DNA from: Ochromonas danica
Taxonomy: Eukaryota > Sar > Chrysophyceae > Chromulinales > Chromulinaceae
Assembly: GCA_015146655.1 (NCBI GenBank)
Contig: VKHL01000026.1
Location: 124,001-188,000 of the forward strand
DNA length: 64,000 bases
Direction of reading: 5' to 3'
Part shown: piece after piece, positions 1 to 11,791 of the stretch
How positions within the stretch are numbered: position 1 is the first letter of the stretch
Layout of the letters: the number at the start of each line of letters is the position of its first letter
The notes under the pieces: model-generated
Seen by the model: the letters and a program-made list of their open reading frames with translations, nothing else
The model's database searches: none
What the model was told of the DNA's origin: nothing
Made by a program: the position numbers and the translations under genes

Positions 1-2202
1 CCACGATATAATCGAAGAAGACATCATGGCCATCATCGGAAGATGAAGAATAATTGGCTATGACAGATCCACCCTCTGCCCCCGCATTAACATTGCTAAC
101 GTTGAGAAGTAAGTAAGGATAACCCTGAACAACAACTTCCTGGTCGAACTTTACTGCGAATCGGATTACTTCTCCTGCACCATACTCACCACTCGTAACA
201 TTAGCTGTTAAGGAGATGATCTGCGGTGTGGTAGTAGAAATATTGAACGAAAGATCATGCTGGGGCAATACCGTGTTTATAGCCTTCCCATTGCCATCGA
301 CAATATTGGAGCCATTCAAATGGAGAGCACTGTTGTTTAACAGCTGTCTCCCTGGATGACTGTAATCACCTGATTGAACCGTATAAACAAAGAGCAACCT
401 CTTTGTGGCATCAATCTCATCTTTTACGAGTGATGCCTTCGCCAGGTAGTCATCGTTTCCATTGTTGAAGATATTCAACACGAGCACAGGCCATTGATTG
501 TCAGTGTCATTTCCAATTACTGAAATATGATACGGTGATGTCAAGGTCAAATACAGCGTATCTCCAGCAGCATAACTCTTATTAGATGACCAGTTACAGG
601 TGATCGCAGTGATATTTGTAGGTGGGGCATCGCGAGTATCGATTACAATCTGATTATTCACCGAGAGAGAGGGAATACTGGTCATCCTAACAATAGAAGA
701 GAAGTCCGTCGTGATGAGGTTATTCCCATAGTCTGTAATCCATAATACAGGTTGTTTTAGAAAGTATTGTTGACCAGCCCAGGCTCCTCCAGCAGGTCTC
801 TGGATCGACAACTTCCGTGCAGGTCCAATTCCCACATTAAAACGCATGGAAGTAACGTTAATAGCAGTCGAAGAGAATGAAGAGTTAGCAAAGGAATAGT
901 TGTAGTATATGAAGCACAAAGTGAATCCATTTCCCGGATGATCGATTATCAACTGGCTGAACTGCACTTTTCCCTGTCGTGCAATGGCGAAGACACTCTG
1001 TTGGGGACCAATTGTTGCTTTACTAGGATTTTCTTGGATAGTAACCAACAGACCCGAGGAGTTGTCTCTGTTCACTAAGTTGCCACCAGCGTCAAGTAGC
1101 AGCACAGCTGGAGGTCTGGAGATGAACTCTCCAGCGGAAATGGTATTATTTGCAGGATCTGTGCCTTGAACAATTGAAAGTTGAGAAACATTTCCAACCG
1201 CCACATGGAAGATATTCGAAGTCACTGATGCAACGCCGCACTATAATCAAGTATCAAAATTAACAAAATTAAGACACAAACAACAAGAATTGTTCCCTTA
1301 CTTGAGGACATTGGAAGAGAAGTTGGTATGGAAATCCAGCCTCATTGATATACAAACCCTTGAACACTGCCATCCCTTTTGAGATAGGGACTGAGAGACT
1401 GTTCACGGGACGAAGTTGCTCCAGACCTGTTGGAGACTCCGCCAACGAGACCGTCACTGTCCCTGACCTCATCGTGGTAATGACATTTTCTCCGCGATCT
1501 ACCACGCCAACGGTAGGGTAGGTTTCAAACACCTCCCCACCAAAGGCATTTCCTGTATAATTATAAAAGAAAAGTTTGTATTTGGGCCCCACGAGAACTG
1601 GAAAAGTGCTACTCGTGACAGAGGCGAAGGCTACACCATCACTTGATCGACCAAAGAAGCGAAGAGAATAGCCTTGACCAGATTTTTTCAGATACAGATT
1701 CTGCTCAGCAAAAACAACACAAATCATGTCAAATACAACATAAAATGGTATAAGTTTGTATACGAAACGGCAAAACAAACGGAAAGAACTTACGCTGAAC
1801 GACGCCACACCATTGATAAAGGAGGAGGAGGCTAAAGTACCAGTCACCTCATAGTCACATGATGTCAAATCACAAGCATCGCCATAATAAAGTTTCTCGT
1901 ATCCTGTGGGGCTGGCGGCCAGCTGGACATAGACAGACCCATCGAATGAATAATCAATCTCTCCTGTCGATCGAAACGTTACTGCGACCATAGGCTGGGT
2001 GGTACAAGGAACTCCACCATAGCAACCGGATGGGTTGGTCTGCATCACTAACTCGTGGACCTGGCCGTGGCCTGAACAAGCACGACGATCACTACCACTC
2101 ACAGACAGACCAGCAGACAAACAGCTCATACTCACCTAGTCGAAGGAGAAACAAGAGAAATAGACAAAGAGAGTACATCCCAGCATGGAAATTTTCTTTC
2201 AT
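1..2202 (-). CDS. Large secreted surface protein with SwmB/Ig-like repeats (5' part, runs off left edge)
   Basis: Four exons can be assembled on the minus strand: 2202-2136, 2071-1794, 1700-1302 and 1240 to beyond base 1; introns of 64, 93 and 61 bp have GT-AG ends and keep the frame (phases 1, 0, 0). Exon 1 encodes Met-Lys followed by a strongly hydrophobic stretch (YSLCLFLLFLL), a signal peptide. The rest is rich in Ser, Thr, Val, Asn and beta-strand-like segments with many N-X-S/T sequons. Residues encoded by about 215-1 (VTSGEYGAGEVIRFAVKF, then YLLLN) resemble the SwmB/Calx-like repeats of bacterial and algal adhesins. No stop is met in the last 1,240 bases, so the protein is long and incomplete here. 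A role in cell surface or matrix adhesion is inferred from repeat type only. The first Met at 2202 and a second at 2178 are both possible starts. Confidence 0.75.
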
Positions 2203-2672
2203 GAGGAGCAGTCTCGTCACTATAAAGTCATCAACTCTTCTTCTATTTATTTCATGTGAGCGCTTTCGACACGAAACCGCATTATTAAGGAATTGCTTAA
2301 CCAGATTGAGGAAATACTTAATTCAATTTTGTTAGCATTCATTTCAAATCGTAGCACGCACTAGTCTACGTTTGCTATTGTTGTGGCGTGTTTAGTGAGT
2401 GTTGCTCGAACGATCGAAAAAATCGTCCATGCTAAAATGAAGCAAGTCGATTTTCCTATATTTAGCTATATCATCTATGTCTCGCGATGGATAGTGGTCG
2501 GTGGTGTTCATGTTTGCAGCACTGGCTTCTCCACACATAGACCTAAACCACCTGTAGGAAGCTGAAGAGTAGTTCTTCTCCAGCTTCAAATAGTTTGAAT
2601 TTATTGTTACTCACATTCTCGCTTTTCACTAAACCAATGAATCTTTTCTTCTCCCACTACATCCAAGTGTTG
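2203..2672. other. Intergenic region, no gene seen
   Basis: About 470 bases between the start of the surface-protein gene and the end of the AP-2 alpha gene. AT-rich, with short open frames on both strands that lack recognisable protein character. Presumably holds the surface-gene promoter and the AP-2 3' flank. Confidence 0.5.
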
Positions 2673-5657
2673 TTAAGACATCTGGCTCACAATGAAATCC
2701 TTCATTGCCGAGGAAACCTTTGGATTCGTCGCTCTAACGGTGACACGAAACTTGTTATTGACAGGGTCGGCTTCCAAGCGCAGCAAGACGCCAACCACTA
2801 TGCGACTACCGTCGGCAGCAGCAGTTCCCGTTAAAAACGAGCAACCTCCCGTAGCAGTCTTATCGTTGTCCAGACCATCAGCAACGCCGATCTTGGCCTT
2901 ACTGAAGAAAATGTTGCGGATATTAGTGACTAAATTGGTATCCACTGTAACACCCGACGCAAAGACCACTTGACTTTCAGTACCCTCCGCAGTGATAGCC
3001 TTCCAGCGGTTCATGTACGTCGTTTTGTCCATTGCCAACGGCTCGCAATAGCAACTAATAGAGATTGGCAATGGGATCTTATAGCTATAGCTGCTTCTTT
3101 CCACGGAGAATCTGAGCTCCAAAATGGGTTGATCAACAAAAGGTTTCATGCAATCGGCAGAAATCTGCAGCACTGACTCCTCTCCAGGAGACAGTCTGCT
3201 GCTGAGACCTTGTTGCTTAAAGCTGATCGCATCATCGGAAGGAAGCAGGGCAGACAAATTCTGAATGTCGAAAGAAGACTTGTTCAACAAGGTGAGCATC
3301 ACGCGACCTTGATGAGCACGATAATCGTGAGCAACACTAATGTTCAGCAAATCTCCATTCAACAGAGGACTCTTAGACTGAAGGCCTCTAACCATGACAG
3401 CCTTCTTGACATTGGAAGCCAAGGTTGCCTGCTGATCAGCCGATAGAGTGGCACCAACAGGAGCACTGCTACCAAAGGAGTTTCCACCAAAATCGTTGTT
3501 ATCGTCATCTAAAGAGAGCAAATCAACGCTCTAGAAAGCAAAACAACGGAGTTAGGCCGCAAATCGAATCTAGCGATACGCTGCAATCAGTGGGTTTACC
3601 TTTGTAACGGGCTGGACTGAAACTGGAGCAGTAAACTTGACTTCCTCAGCCTTGGTTGAAGAAGGCGCGGTCGTCGCTTTGCGAGCATCTTGCAGAGCAG
3701 CTCGAGAAGCATCCTTCTCGGTCTGCTCCACAGCCCAAGCAGGACGATCAGCTGTGGCACTCTCAGTATTCTCCATGGACATCAGCACATTCTCCTTCTC
3801 ATTGATTTCGAAAGGTGGCATCACATTAAGAACTGCTTCTCTGGTAGTTGGATTAATAGCTGCCAATGCGGTATATTCACAAGCACGCTGTTGCAATTCC
3901 AGATGAGAAGAGGTCGAGTATTTGTTGAAAACTTCCGCAACCAAATCCTTCAATTCGGGATAGAGATTCACCAGCTTGACATAAGTTGTCAATAGAATGC
4001 AGCGGACTTTAGGGGATACATTGGAAAAATGCTGGTCCAAGGCAACAAACTGGTCGTAACCCGTCATGTTAGGATTTTCACAAATGTTGACGCCAATCTC
4101 CCCGAGCAAGTAAGCAGCAACTGCAACCATAGTTTCATGGCAATACTTGCTCTTAACACTTTCCAAAACCTTCTCTGCAGCATACTCGTGAACATCAGCG
4201 TTATTGACGACAACTTGTACAACTCTATACCAAACAGCCTCAGCAACATAGTCACCAGCCAGAAGGATGGTCTGCGCCATGGTGTCCACATACCAGCGAA
4301 AGTCATCCGTATAGCGCTCAGCCAAAATAGCAATCTTCACGACAATATCCTCTTTCATGGTGTGGTCAGCCAATGGCAGGTTCAAGAGAAGCTCTGCAAC
4401 CACTTCCTTGGCATTGTTGTTGTTTGACATAACGTACAAAAGAGTTAGTGCACGCTTTCGTACGGAAATATCCGTATCTTTCAAGGACTCAAGAACAGTG
4501 TTCTGATAAGCTTGAACAGCATCAGGTCCTTCCAATTTGGCGAGGCGAGTCATGGCTTCAATGCCCAGATAGCGAATATTGGGGTCTTTCATCGCAATGA
4601 AGCGGCCTAACCAGTTGCAAACATGGTCTTTCAGCACAGTTGGGGCGTCAGTGGCATAGGAGATGACCAAATTCACAGCCTCAAATAGTACAGAGTTATC
4701 TGCATTGGTCTTATTGTAAGGATCAGTAGGATTCTCAGTTTTGATCAAAATGATGCTCAGCGCATCGTTCAACAAACCCAATTGAGTAGCATCTGTTGGA
4801 ACCTTATAGTATTGAAGGAAACGGAGGCATTTCACTTGGATCCAAGGAGAAGGAATATCATAGTAGAGGTAATCGTGGGAGCAGGATCGATTAACTACAA
4901 GTCTGGAAAGAATGGAAACAACATAGGGCACCAAAGGCTCGAATGTGGCAGGGGCAGTGGAGGCATAGCCCAGAAGCAAACTCAAGACGGACGTAATCAC
5001 GCCAAGATCTCTATCCTCCAGTAATCGAGCCATGCGACTCATCCATTCCTCGAGAAGAACACACTCAGGGTTTGTTCTGAAAAGACGGAGCAGACACAAA
5101 GCCGCCTTTTTGCAAAGCAGAGCCTTATTTCTGAAGTTCTCTTCAGCACTAATGGGTCCATATAATGGGCCGGAATCCAATGGTGAGATTATCAATCTTT
5201 GAACGTCAGCTGATAACGCCTCAGCTAAGTCATTTCCCCCCATATTGGACACCGCCGCCAAGGCGAGGGTTTGGCCGTGATGAGCCGTGCCAATGATATC
5301 ATTTCTCATAGAATTGACAGCAAGAGTCATCAATTCATCACCAGGTCTGAACATCAAGGAGAAAGCCATGTAGCCCACGGCCTTCTCGGTGTACTTCGTT
5401 GAGGAGAGCAAGGAAATGAATTCTACGTGGCCAAAATCGACTTCATAGCCAAGCATGTAGATGTAACATAACTTCCACACATATTTCTTCTTATCATAGG
5501 AGGACAAGTTGGCAGGATTGGCGAACTTGTTGCGAATATTCGCGAGTTCCTTGTCCACTCTCATGCGCTCATCATCTTTGCTTTTCGCACTTCTTATATC
5601 GGAAATAAAATTATGTAATCCTCTAGGTTGAGAACTTAAAATAGTACTGAAGTCCAT
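2673..5657 (-). CDS. AP2A: AP-2 complex alpha subunit (alpha-adaptin)
   Basis: Large subunit of the clathrin adaptor AP-2, which links clathrin and cargo to PtdIns(4,5)P2-containing plasma membrane during endocytosis. Two exons, 5657-3600 and 3530-2673, flank a 69-bp phase-0 intron and encode 971 residues, close to the usual 900-1000. The N-terminus (RGLHNFISDIRSAKSKDDE, then ELANIRNKFA) is the diagnostic alpha-adaptin trunk start with its basic phosphoinositide-binding cluster; KKYVWKLCYIYMLGYEVDFGH and SSTKYTEKAVGY follow as in the family. The trunk is an alpha-solenoid to about residue 640, then a Ser/Thr/Ala hinge, then a beta-rich appendage in exon 2. The exon junction gives VTK-SVDLLSLDDD, a clathrin-box-like LLSLD placed in the hinge. 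Alpha is preferred over gamma or beta because of the RGL..FISDIR start. Confidence 0.95.
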
Positions 5658-5987
5658 GTCTGTTCTTAAGTCAAGACAGAGAAATTGCCGTCAATCTTCA
5701 AGCCTTTAAGACCAGCTTTCCTTTTCTTTTCATCGCTTCGACCCTCTGTCGACCATGATGTCCCGGATACGGGACCTCCAACTTTCGATTTTTGTTTTCC
5801 GTTTTTCGCTTTCGTTTTCGTTTTTTGGACCTCTCTATTTTGGTGAGAAAGAATGCTGCTCAAAGGCTTTTCAGTTTTCTTGCTCTGAAAAGATCCGAAG
5901 GCACCCCTACCTCGTCAGTGAATTCTCTCAATCATCACAATCAAATCATCGAAGCGAAAGCGGCTGAGCTAGAAAAAGAAGCAAACT
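5658..5987. promoter_or_regulatory. Divergent promoter region, AP-2 alpha / Argonaute
   Basis: 330 bases separate the two start codons, so both promoters must lie here. A T/C-rich stretch (TTTTGTTTTCCGTTTTTCGC and similar, about 5790-5830) occupies the middle. No TATA box stands out. A 65-codon minus-strand frame (5863-5666) ends just before the AP-2 start and is not credible as a gene. Confidence 0.4.
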
Positions 5988-8900
5988 ATGTCGCATCGTG
6001 ATTATCGTGACTACGATCGCAGACCAAGATCTCGTGAGCGTGAGGAAAGGGGAGGTTCCCGTGAGAGAGGAAGTTCTTATGGTGGCTATGAAGAGAGGGC
6101 ATCATATCCTGGCCGATTGGGAAAGAGGGGCAGAGAGGAAGACCCTTATGAGTCAAGACCCTACAGAGCAGGTACTGTGACATTACCATCACTTCAACAA
6201 TTGTTCTAAACCTTAATTCCTTGGAAGCAGAGTCCCCTTATGGTGAACCTAGAGGCCATGAAGGTCCATCTTATGGCGGAAGAGGAGGCCATGAAGGTCC
6301 ATCTTATGGCGGAAGAGGAGGCTATGAAGGTCCATCTTATGGTGGAAGAGGAGGTTATGAAGGTCCATCTTATGGTGGAAGAGGAGGCTACGGTGGCCGG
6401 GAGAGTTATGGAGGAAGGAGTTCTTCTTCAAGTTATGGGAGGGGCGAAGAACGCCAATTTGGAGGGTCGGAAAGATTTGACGGTGGTGGAAGAGGTGGTG
6501 GTAGAGGAAGAGGGAGGAGTGATTTTGATGGCGGTCGTGGAGGAAGGGGTGGACGCGGTGGCCCTGGAGGACGCGGTCGCGGAAACAAAAAGCCTCACAT
6601 GGGCGAAGTTAATGAAATTACTCATTTAATCTCTTCTCGTCTTGATTTGTCTGACGAAAGTTGCATGAGCGTCATTGACCCTCCGTTTGAGGAAAAGCTG
6701 CGCGAGAACTTCATCGTTATGAATAAAAATAATGACCAATCTGCGGAAATCAACACCAATGCAAGAACTTGCTTGTGCACTTCCATGCCGTGGCGTACCG
6801 CTGGATCTGTGGGTGTCATGTTAGATAACGTTACGCAAGTTGTTCGTGCAAACTACTTCAAAATGAAACCTTCAAGTACTTTGCCAAAACGTATATTTAA
6901 CTATCGTGTGGGCATTTATCGAATGGGACAGAATCTTTCTGAAGAAAGAAAGTTGGAGGATTTATGCAGCGGCAAAGGCGAGAAAGCGCTCACTACAGCT
7001 ATTTTGAGAGCGTTGATTGCAAGCCATTCTAATTGGCATCAGGACAGTCAAGGAAACCCTATTGGTCTGGCCTATAATGGCACAACGACGCTTTACACAA
7101 CTCACCAGCTTGATAACTCGCAGGTTGACGTGAATATGCCTTATGAGGCAAATTATGGGGGGTATACTTTTAACGTTGTGTTGACTGAAACCAGTGGATC
7201 AGTAAATGTACCACGACCCAACGCCATCAGTAAGAACTGCTTTCTGACCTTTTTGGTTGTGAATTTGTGATGTGTGAATGCTATTTTTTAGATGAGTGGC
7301 GTGACCCAAAGAATTTTGAGGCATCTCATGCTCTGGATATCAGCTTGCTCTCTTTCGCCAGGTGGGAAGATGGAAAGGATGTACCGAATTGGATTCTTTC
7401 CGGATCCAAAGCTTTTAAGTTGCAAGGGACTCAATATAGTTTTGGTTCTGTTTTTCTTGGAAGGCTAGGTTTCTATGCAAGTTTGAAGTGCACCTTGTCT
7501 GGATTGGCGATGATCAGCGAAGTGTCGGTTGGTTGTTTCCTGAAAGGAGGTAATTTAGTTGATGTTATGGCAAACGTTGGAGGATACAGAAATATTGAGG
7601 ATATGCTGGATGAAAGTCGGCGCTTCTCTGAGAGCGGTAATAGTGGTGGCCTGCCTCCTTCTCGTCTTCATCAAATATCAGAAGTTTTAAAAGGTGCGCG
7701 AGTGAAGTTAATTCATTTGGGCCACGGAAAGAAGATCAAATCCTTCGGTAATGTTATGCTTTGCATGTCTTTTAATTTGTCTTAACTTATTGGTGATGCT
7801 TAGGCCCTAGCGCGAATGCCAAGGATAGCTCATTCGACGTGGAAGGGGAAGACTTCACTGTGGAAGAGTACTACCAGATGATGGCTACCAAGAATTCTAA
7901 GTACATGGATGCTTTAAGAAATGGCCGTCTGAAGTCCCCTACTCTTCCAACTGCGAACTTCGGATCTAATAAGAAGGCAGTGTTGGTCCCCGCTGAACTG
8001 ATATACGTTGTGGAAGGTCAGAGCAGACAGCGTGGTCTTCCTGCTGAAATAGCCAACAATATCATCAAATATGCTGCCCAAGCACCTGATGTGCGCTTCG
8101 ATTATCTCACCCGGGAATCAAAAGAGTGCGGGGTCCTAGATGCAATTCAAAGTGATCCAAACGCCATTGCATTTGGTGTTAGTGAGTTCTACGACACGCC
8201 AATGAAAGTGCAGGCATGCATTTTGCCGCCGGCCAAGCTTAAATACGGTAACAGGACTGTTGAGCCTGAATTGCGAGGATCTTGGAACCTGTCTGGTGGT
8301 ATTCAGTTTGCTCATCCAGCGAAGCCCTCTCCTGGAAAGAATACGCTATCTTACGGGCTAATAGTGACCTATGACCGTTCTGAGCCGAACAATATAGATC
8401 GATTGGTCGGGGACTTTCAACATGCCCTTGAGCACGAATCAAGGAATGTGGGAATACCTTTGCAACTGTGTACACGATTTTTCTGTGTAAAGGGTTCTGC
8501 CAATGTTCTTGATGAAGCTGTGCAAGATCTCAAGCGAAGAGGAGCTCAGATTGTTGTAGCTCTTCTTCATTGGGATGTTTACTCCTTATTGAAAGTAGTT
8601 GCAGATCGCATCTGTTTACCTTCGCAGTGCGTGAAGTGGTCCAATGTGATCAAGCCTCCTCGGAATTATCACACTTCCTTATTGGTCAAAATGAATTACA
8701 AAATGGGTGGCATCAATCATACGTTAGCTTCTCGAATGCCTCGTAGGATAGATGATGACGATTCTTTTCAAAGCCCTCCCAAGTCTATCTCTTGGCTTTT
8801 CGACGAGCCGTGCATGGTGATGGTGAGGTGTCAACTTTTATTCCAAGTTAAACTTGTTCACTGGTGTTGTGCTTGTTGCTAGGGAGTTGACGTTAATCAC

Positions 8901-9821
8901 CCCGAGATCAATGGTGCGAAAGGTGGATCTAGTGTTGCTGCCGTAGTAGGTTCAACTGATGGGATGCTTGGTCAATATTGTGCTCATATTTCTGCAATTG
9001 GCTTTTCTGAAGGACCTGTAAGCGGCCTTGAAGAATCCGTGGGTGCAGTGTTGGACACGTTTTGCCAACGCAACAATGGCAATATTCCTCGCCGCATAGT
9101 GGTGTATCGTGATGGTGTCGCAGATAACCAGTTTCACGAGGTGTTGGAAAAGGAATTAGCCGCGTACAAAGATGCGCTCAACCAGCGTGGTTACAACGAA
9201 GACTCTGTTCAAATTGCTTTAGTTATTTGCCAAAAAAGGCATCACACTCGTTTGGTTTATGATTCCCAGGAGCATGGGTATCTGAACCCTTGCGTTGGTC
9301 TTTGTGTGGATGCGCGCACTGCCCAATTTCAAGACAAAGAAGCGCAAAAAAAGAAAGAGGGTGAAGCAGATGAAGTGGGATCAATTTCCTCTCCTGGCCT
9401 CAATGAATTCTATTTAAATTCACACGCAGCTGTGTTAGGAACTTCGAAGCCCTGCAAATATACACTGATCTATGATGAAATCGGCATTAAAGTGAGCTAA
9501 AATGCTTGCATGGAGATGTTACTTGAGTTTCTAAGTGTGTGTTATGTGAATAGATGACGGAACTGGAGCTATTGACCTTTTGGCTCACTCATTTGTATGC
9601 TCGTTGCACTCGATCTGTATCTTATGCCACACCAGGTAAAGGCATCAACAGAATTCAGCCATCTGTGAAGTTAACATGATTGTATGATTTTAGCATATTA
9701 TGCTCATTGGGCCGCGAAGAGAGGCAAAAGTTTGCTGTCTGGTGGGGCTGATGCGAAAGATCTCGTTGAGTTTAGCAACAACTGGATGAAGGAAAGTGTA
9801 CCAAGTCTCTATTTCGTGTGA
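5988..9821 (+). CDS. AGO: Argonaute (slicer-type, with N-terminal RGG-like repeats)
   Basis: Core RNA-silencing effector that binds a small guide RNA and cleaves paired targets. Seven exons: 5988-6171, 6231-7229, 7292-7747, 7804-8822, 8883-9491, 9554-9635, 9694-9821; introns of 56-62 bp; 1,158 residues. Order: Arg/Glu/Ser-rich leader; Gly/Tyr/Arg repeats (GGRGG) to about residue 195; N and PAZ regions; MID; PIWI. PIWI catalytic residues are visible: GVDVNHP (Asp, spliced together across intron 4), VYRDGV (Asp) and LNSHAA (His), with EINGAKGGSS after the first Asp. The C-terminus ends PSLYFV, as in eukaryotic Argonautes where the last residues sit by the guide 5' pocket. It looks intact and slicer-competent. 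The Gly/Arg-rich leader could be methylated on Arg and bound by Tudor proteins, as known for some Argonautes and Piwis; that is inference. Confidence 0.95.
6254..6385 (+). repeat. Four 33-bp tandem repeats in the Argonaute leader
   Basis: Four consecutive 33-base units encode (H/Y)EGPSYGGRGG, followed by degenerate Gly/Arg codons to about 6590. Units differ by third-base changes (ggcgga/ggtgga) and a His/Tyr switch, so the array is under protein-level constraint yet prone to slippage. Confidence 0.9.
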
Positions 9822-9979
9822 GTACTTGAAGGTATCCTCACTAATGACCAGGATCCATTATTGTTTGCTGTGATTACTTCTTTGAGGTTTTCCTACTTGT
9901 GGGAACATTCATAGTTCTTAATCATGTATGTTGTGAATAATTCGCGTAATGATTGTTTACAATATTCTTTCCTATATTT

Positions 9980-11248
9980 TCATTTCGAAGGTGCACCGAC
10001 AATGGCCTTCACTTCATCAGCAACCACCTCTTCCACCTTAATGGCATCATTGACTATTTCTTTTTGAAATTTCTCTAGCTCCTGTTCTAAATAGGAGATG
10101 CTCTTCTCAGCTTCTTTCTCTTCTTCCACGACAGTATTTATGGCCGCATTACGAGCTGCCGTCAATTGCTCTTGAAGCTCTTCTTCGCTAGTGATCAGCA
10201 GCCTCTTTGCGAACTGCTCCCTCAGAATAGTGGGGCTCTCCTCAAGCTTCTTGCAAGAGTTATCGTTCAAGACAAAGTCGCTCCATTTGTACGGCAACTT
10301 CGCTCTCTCCATGGCCTTCTCGAGTCGTGGGAAGAGCTCAGGTCGAGCCGTTGGAGTGCGCGTATAGAGGAAAGCGCCCCCATATCCATCCCAAGCATCA
10401 TTGGATCCGCGATAATAAACCAAGACAAAATCATCGGGTTCATAGTCTAAAATGTACCAATCATCTTTATAATGCAAATATTCGTTGTCGTGATTGATTA
10501 GGTGGGCGGGATTGTCAGGATCTTGCTTGAAACGTTGAATGGCATTCTTGGTAAAGAACTCTCCATCAGGCTCGGTAATGCGCCAAAACAACTTGGCATA
10601 GAATAGCCCAGGCTCTGGGCTCGTGAAGAAGTGAACTTGACAATCGAATGTATCGAAGATTTTGTTCAAGCCAGCTGAAATATAATATCGTCCGTTCCAG
10701 ATGGAGGTATCAAAAGACTTAACCGTACCTTCCTTTGCTGGCATTGGCCATAGCCCTTCATCTTGCTTTTGAGGTACACATTTCTTTTGACTGACCGCAC
10801 AACTGTTGAATTTACCAACAACATCATTTTCAAAGAGATCTCCACAACGAATTTCACAAGCGGCTTCATCTTTTCGTCCATTGCAAGCATTCAAACAGAC
10901 TACATTCGCGAGGCATTTAGGATTTAGCATGCACTGTGCAAGCTCTAGTTGGCATGATTGCAACAAACATTTGCCGACTGCAATAGTATCGGCTGCTTGA
11001 GAATTGCTGATGGGGCTCATCGTCAAAATACATGATGTGAGGACTGCTGAAACCAATTTCTTGAAATTAATACCTTCTCTAGCCATTGATAACGAAATTA
11101 TGGAATCTCTAGGACTTCGATTTCGTATTACCCATCGATTTGTTCTAGGTATACTCAAATCATGATGATTAAACGAAAGAGCAAGACTAACGATCACCAG
11201 AAAGAACAAAGCGACTGTTTTCATGCTGCGCGACAATCTCGCCTTCAT
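9980..11248 (-). CDS. VDE: Violaxanthin de-epoxidase, plastid lumen
   Basis: Lipocalin-fold enzyme of the thylakoid lumen that uses ascorbate to de-epoxidise violaxanthin (or diadinoxanthin in algae with that cycle) under excess light. Single exon, 422 residues. The N-terminus has an ER signal peptide (KTVALFFLVIVSLALSF), a basic transit-like stretch (RNRSPRD), then a second hydrophobic segment ending SNSQAA, a thylakoid lumen signal: a three-part leader expected for a lumenal protein in a four-membrane plastid. The mature start is Cys-rich (CLLQSCQLELAQCMLNPKC), the VDE disulphide domain, followed by the lipocalin core (WNGRYYISAGLN, FDTFDCQVH, YRGSNDAWDGYGGAF) and a Glu-rich C-terminal helix thought to help membrane docking at low pH. 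Met9 is an equally good start. It is divergent to ZEP across 543 bases. Confidence 0.95.
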   Translation of the reverse strand: MKARLSRSMKTVALFFLVIVSLALSFNHHDLSIPRTNRWVIRNRSPRDSIISLSMAREGINFKKLVSAVLTSCILTMSPISNSQAADTIAVGKCLLQSCQLELAQCMLNPKCLANVVCLNACNGRKDEAACEIRCGDLFENDVVGKFNSCAVSQKKCVPQKQDEGLWPMPAKEGTVKSFDTSIWNGRYYISAGLNKIFDTFDCQVHFFTSPEPGLFYAKLFWRITEPDGEFFTKNAIQRFKQDPDNPAHLINHDNEYLHYKDDWYILDYEPDDFVLVYYRGSNDAWDGYGGAFLYTRTPTARPELFPRLEKAMERAKLPYKWSDFVLNDNSCKKLEESPTILREQFAKRLLITSEEELQEQLTAARNAAINTVVEEEKEAEKSISYLEQELEKFQKEIVNDAIKVEEVVADEVKAIVGAPSK

Positions 11249-11791
11249 CTTTTATGCTACTACTAATTACTATGTATTATTTGAAATTGTCTCTATATAC
11301 ATATAACTTGCAATAAATTGCAGTCCGAATCTTTCCTCTAGAGAATGAGACAATAAGTAATTTCACCTCCAATCCTTCTTTTCGTCCCAGTCAGATTGCG
11401 GAGATGCCCTCAAGATACACGTCACCCACTTTCTTCACTTCGCAGAGTGCGTCATTTTCCGGTACGGTTTTCTCATCTCGTCACTGAGAGAGAAAAGAAG
11501 TCGGAAAATGGAAAAATAGATCCGTTTAACGGGTTGCAGTGGCAGAGAGAGTGGCAGTGTGAGTGCAACAGAGAGAGCGGAGTGAGGGCATGCAGTCAGC
11601 CAGAGGAAGGCAAAGGAAGCAGATCTATTCCTTTCAACACAAGGTTCTTCTTCCCCTCTTGTTCCTCTTGCTTCATTGCGCATCCTTTCTCATTGGAGAG
11701 ATTGCTTGCCATTGCATTCAAACATCTGGATAAGGATATTCCTAAAGATTTCGTTGTTAAATACTTGCAAAAATTGAACGCATTCTTGACG
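11249..11791. promoter_or_regulatory. Shared divergent promoter of VDE and ZEP
   Basis: 543 bases lie between two genes for opposing steps of the xanthophyll cycle, so they probably share light control. A TGACGT core (minus strand, 11424-11419) matches the site bound by bZIP/aureochrome factors in photosynthetic stramenopiles; a single hexamer is weak evidence. An open frame continues upstream of the ZEP Met, but signal-peptide position favours the start at 11792. Confidence 0.4.

Noticed and set aside
2392-2589. 65-codon frame between surface gene and AP-2 alpha
   Set aside because: No recognisable family, no splice partners, opposite-strand frame equally open.
5666-5863. 65-codon minus-strand frame just upstream of AP-2 alpha
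   Set aside because: Low-complexity Lys/Ser composition from a T/C-rich promoter region, no homology seen, and sits between divergent starts.
11396-11791. 132-codon N-terminal extension of ZEP
   Set aside because: Would bury the signal peptide; the sequence has promoter-like composition.
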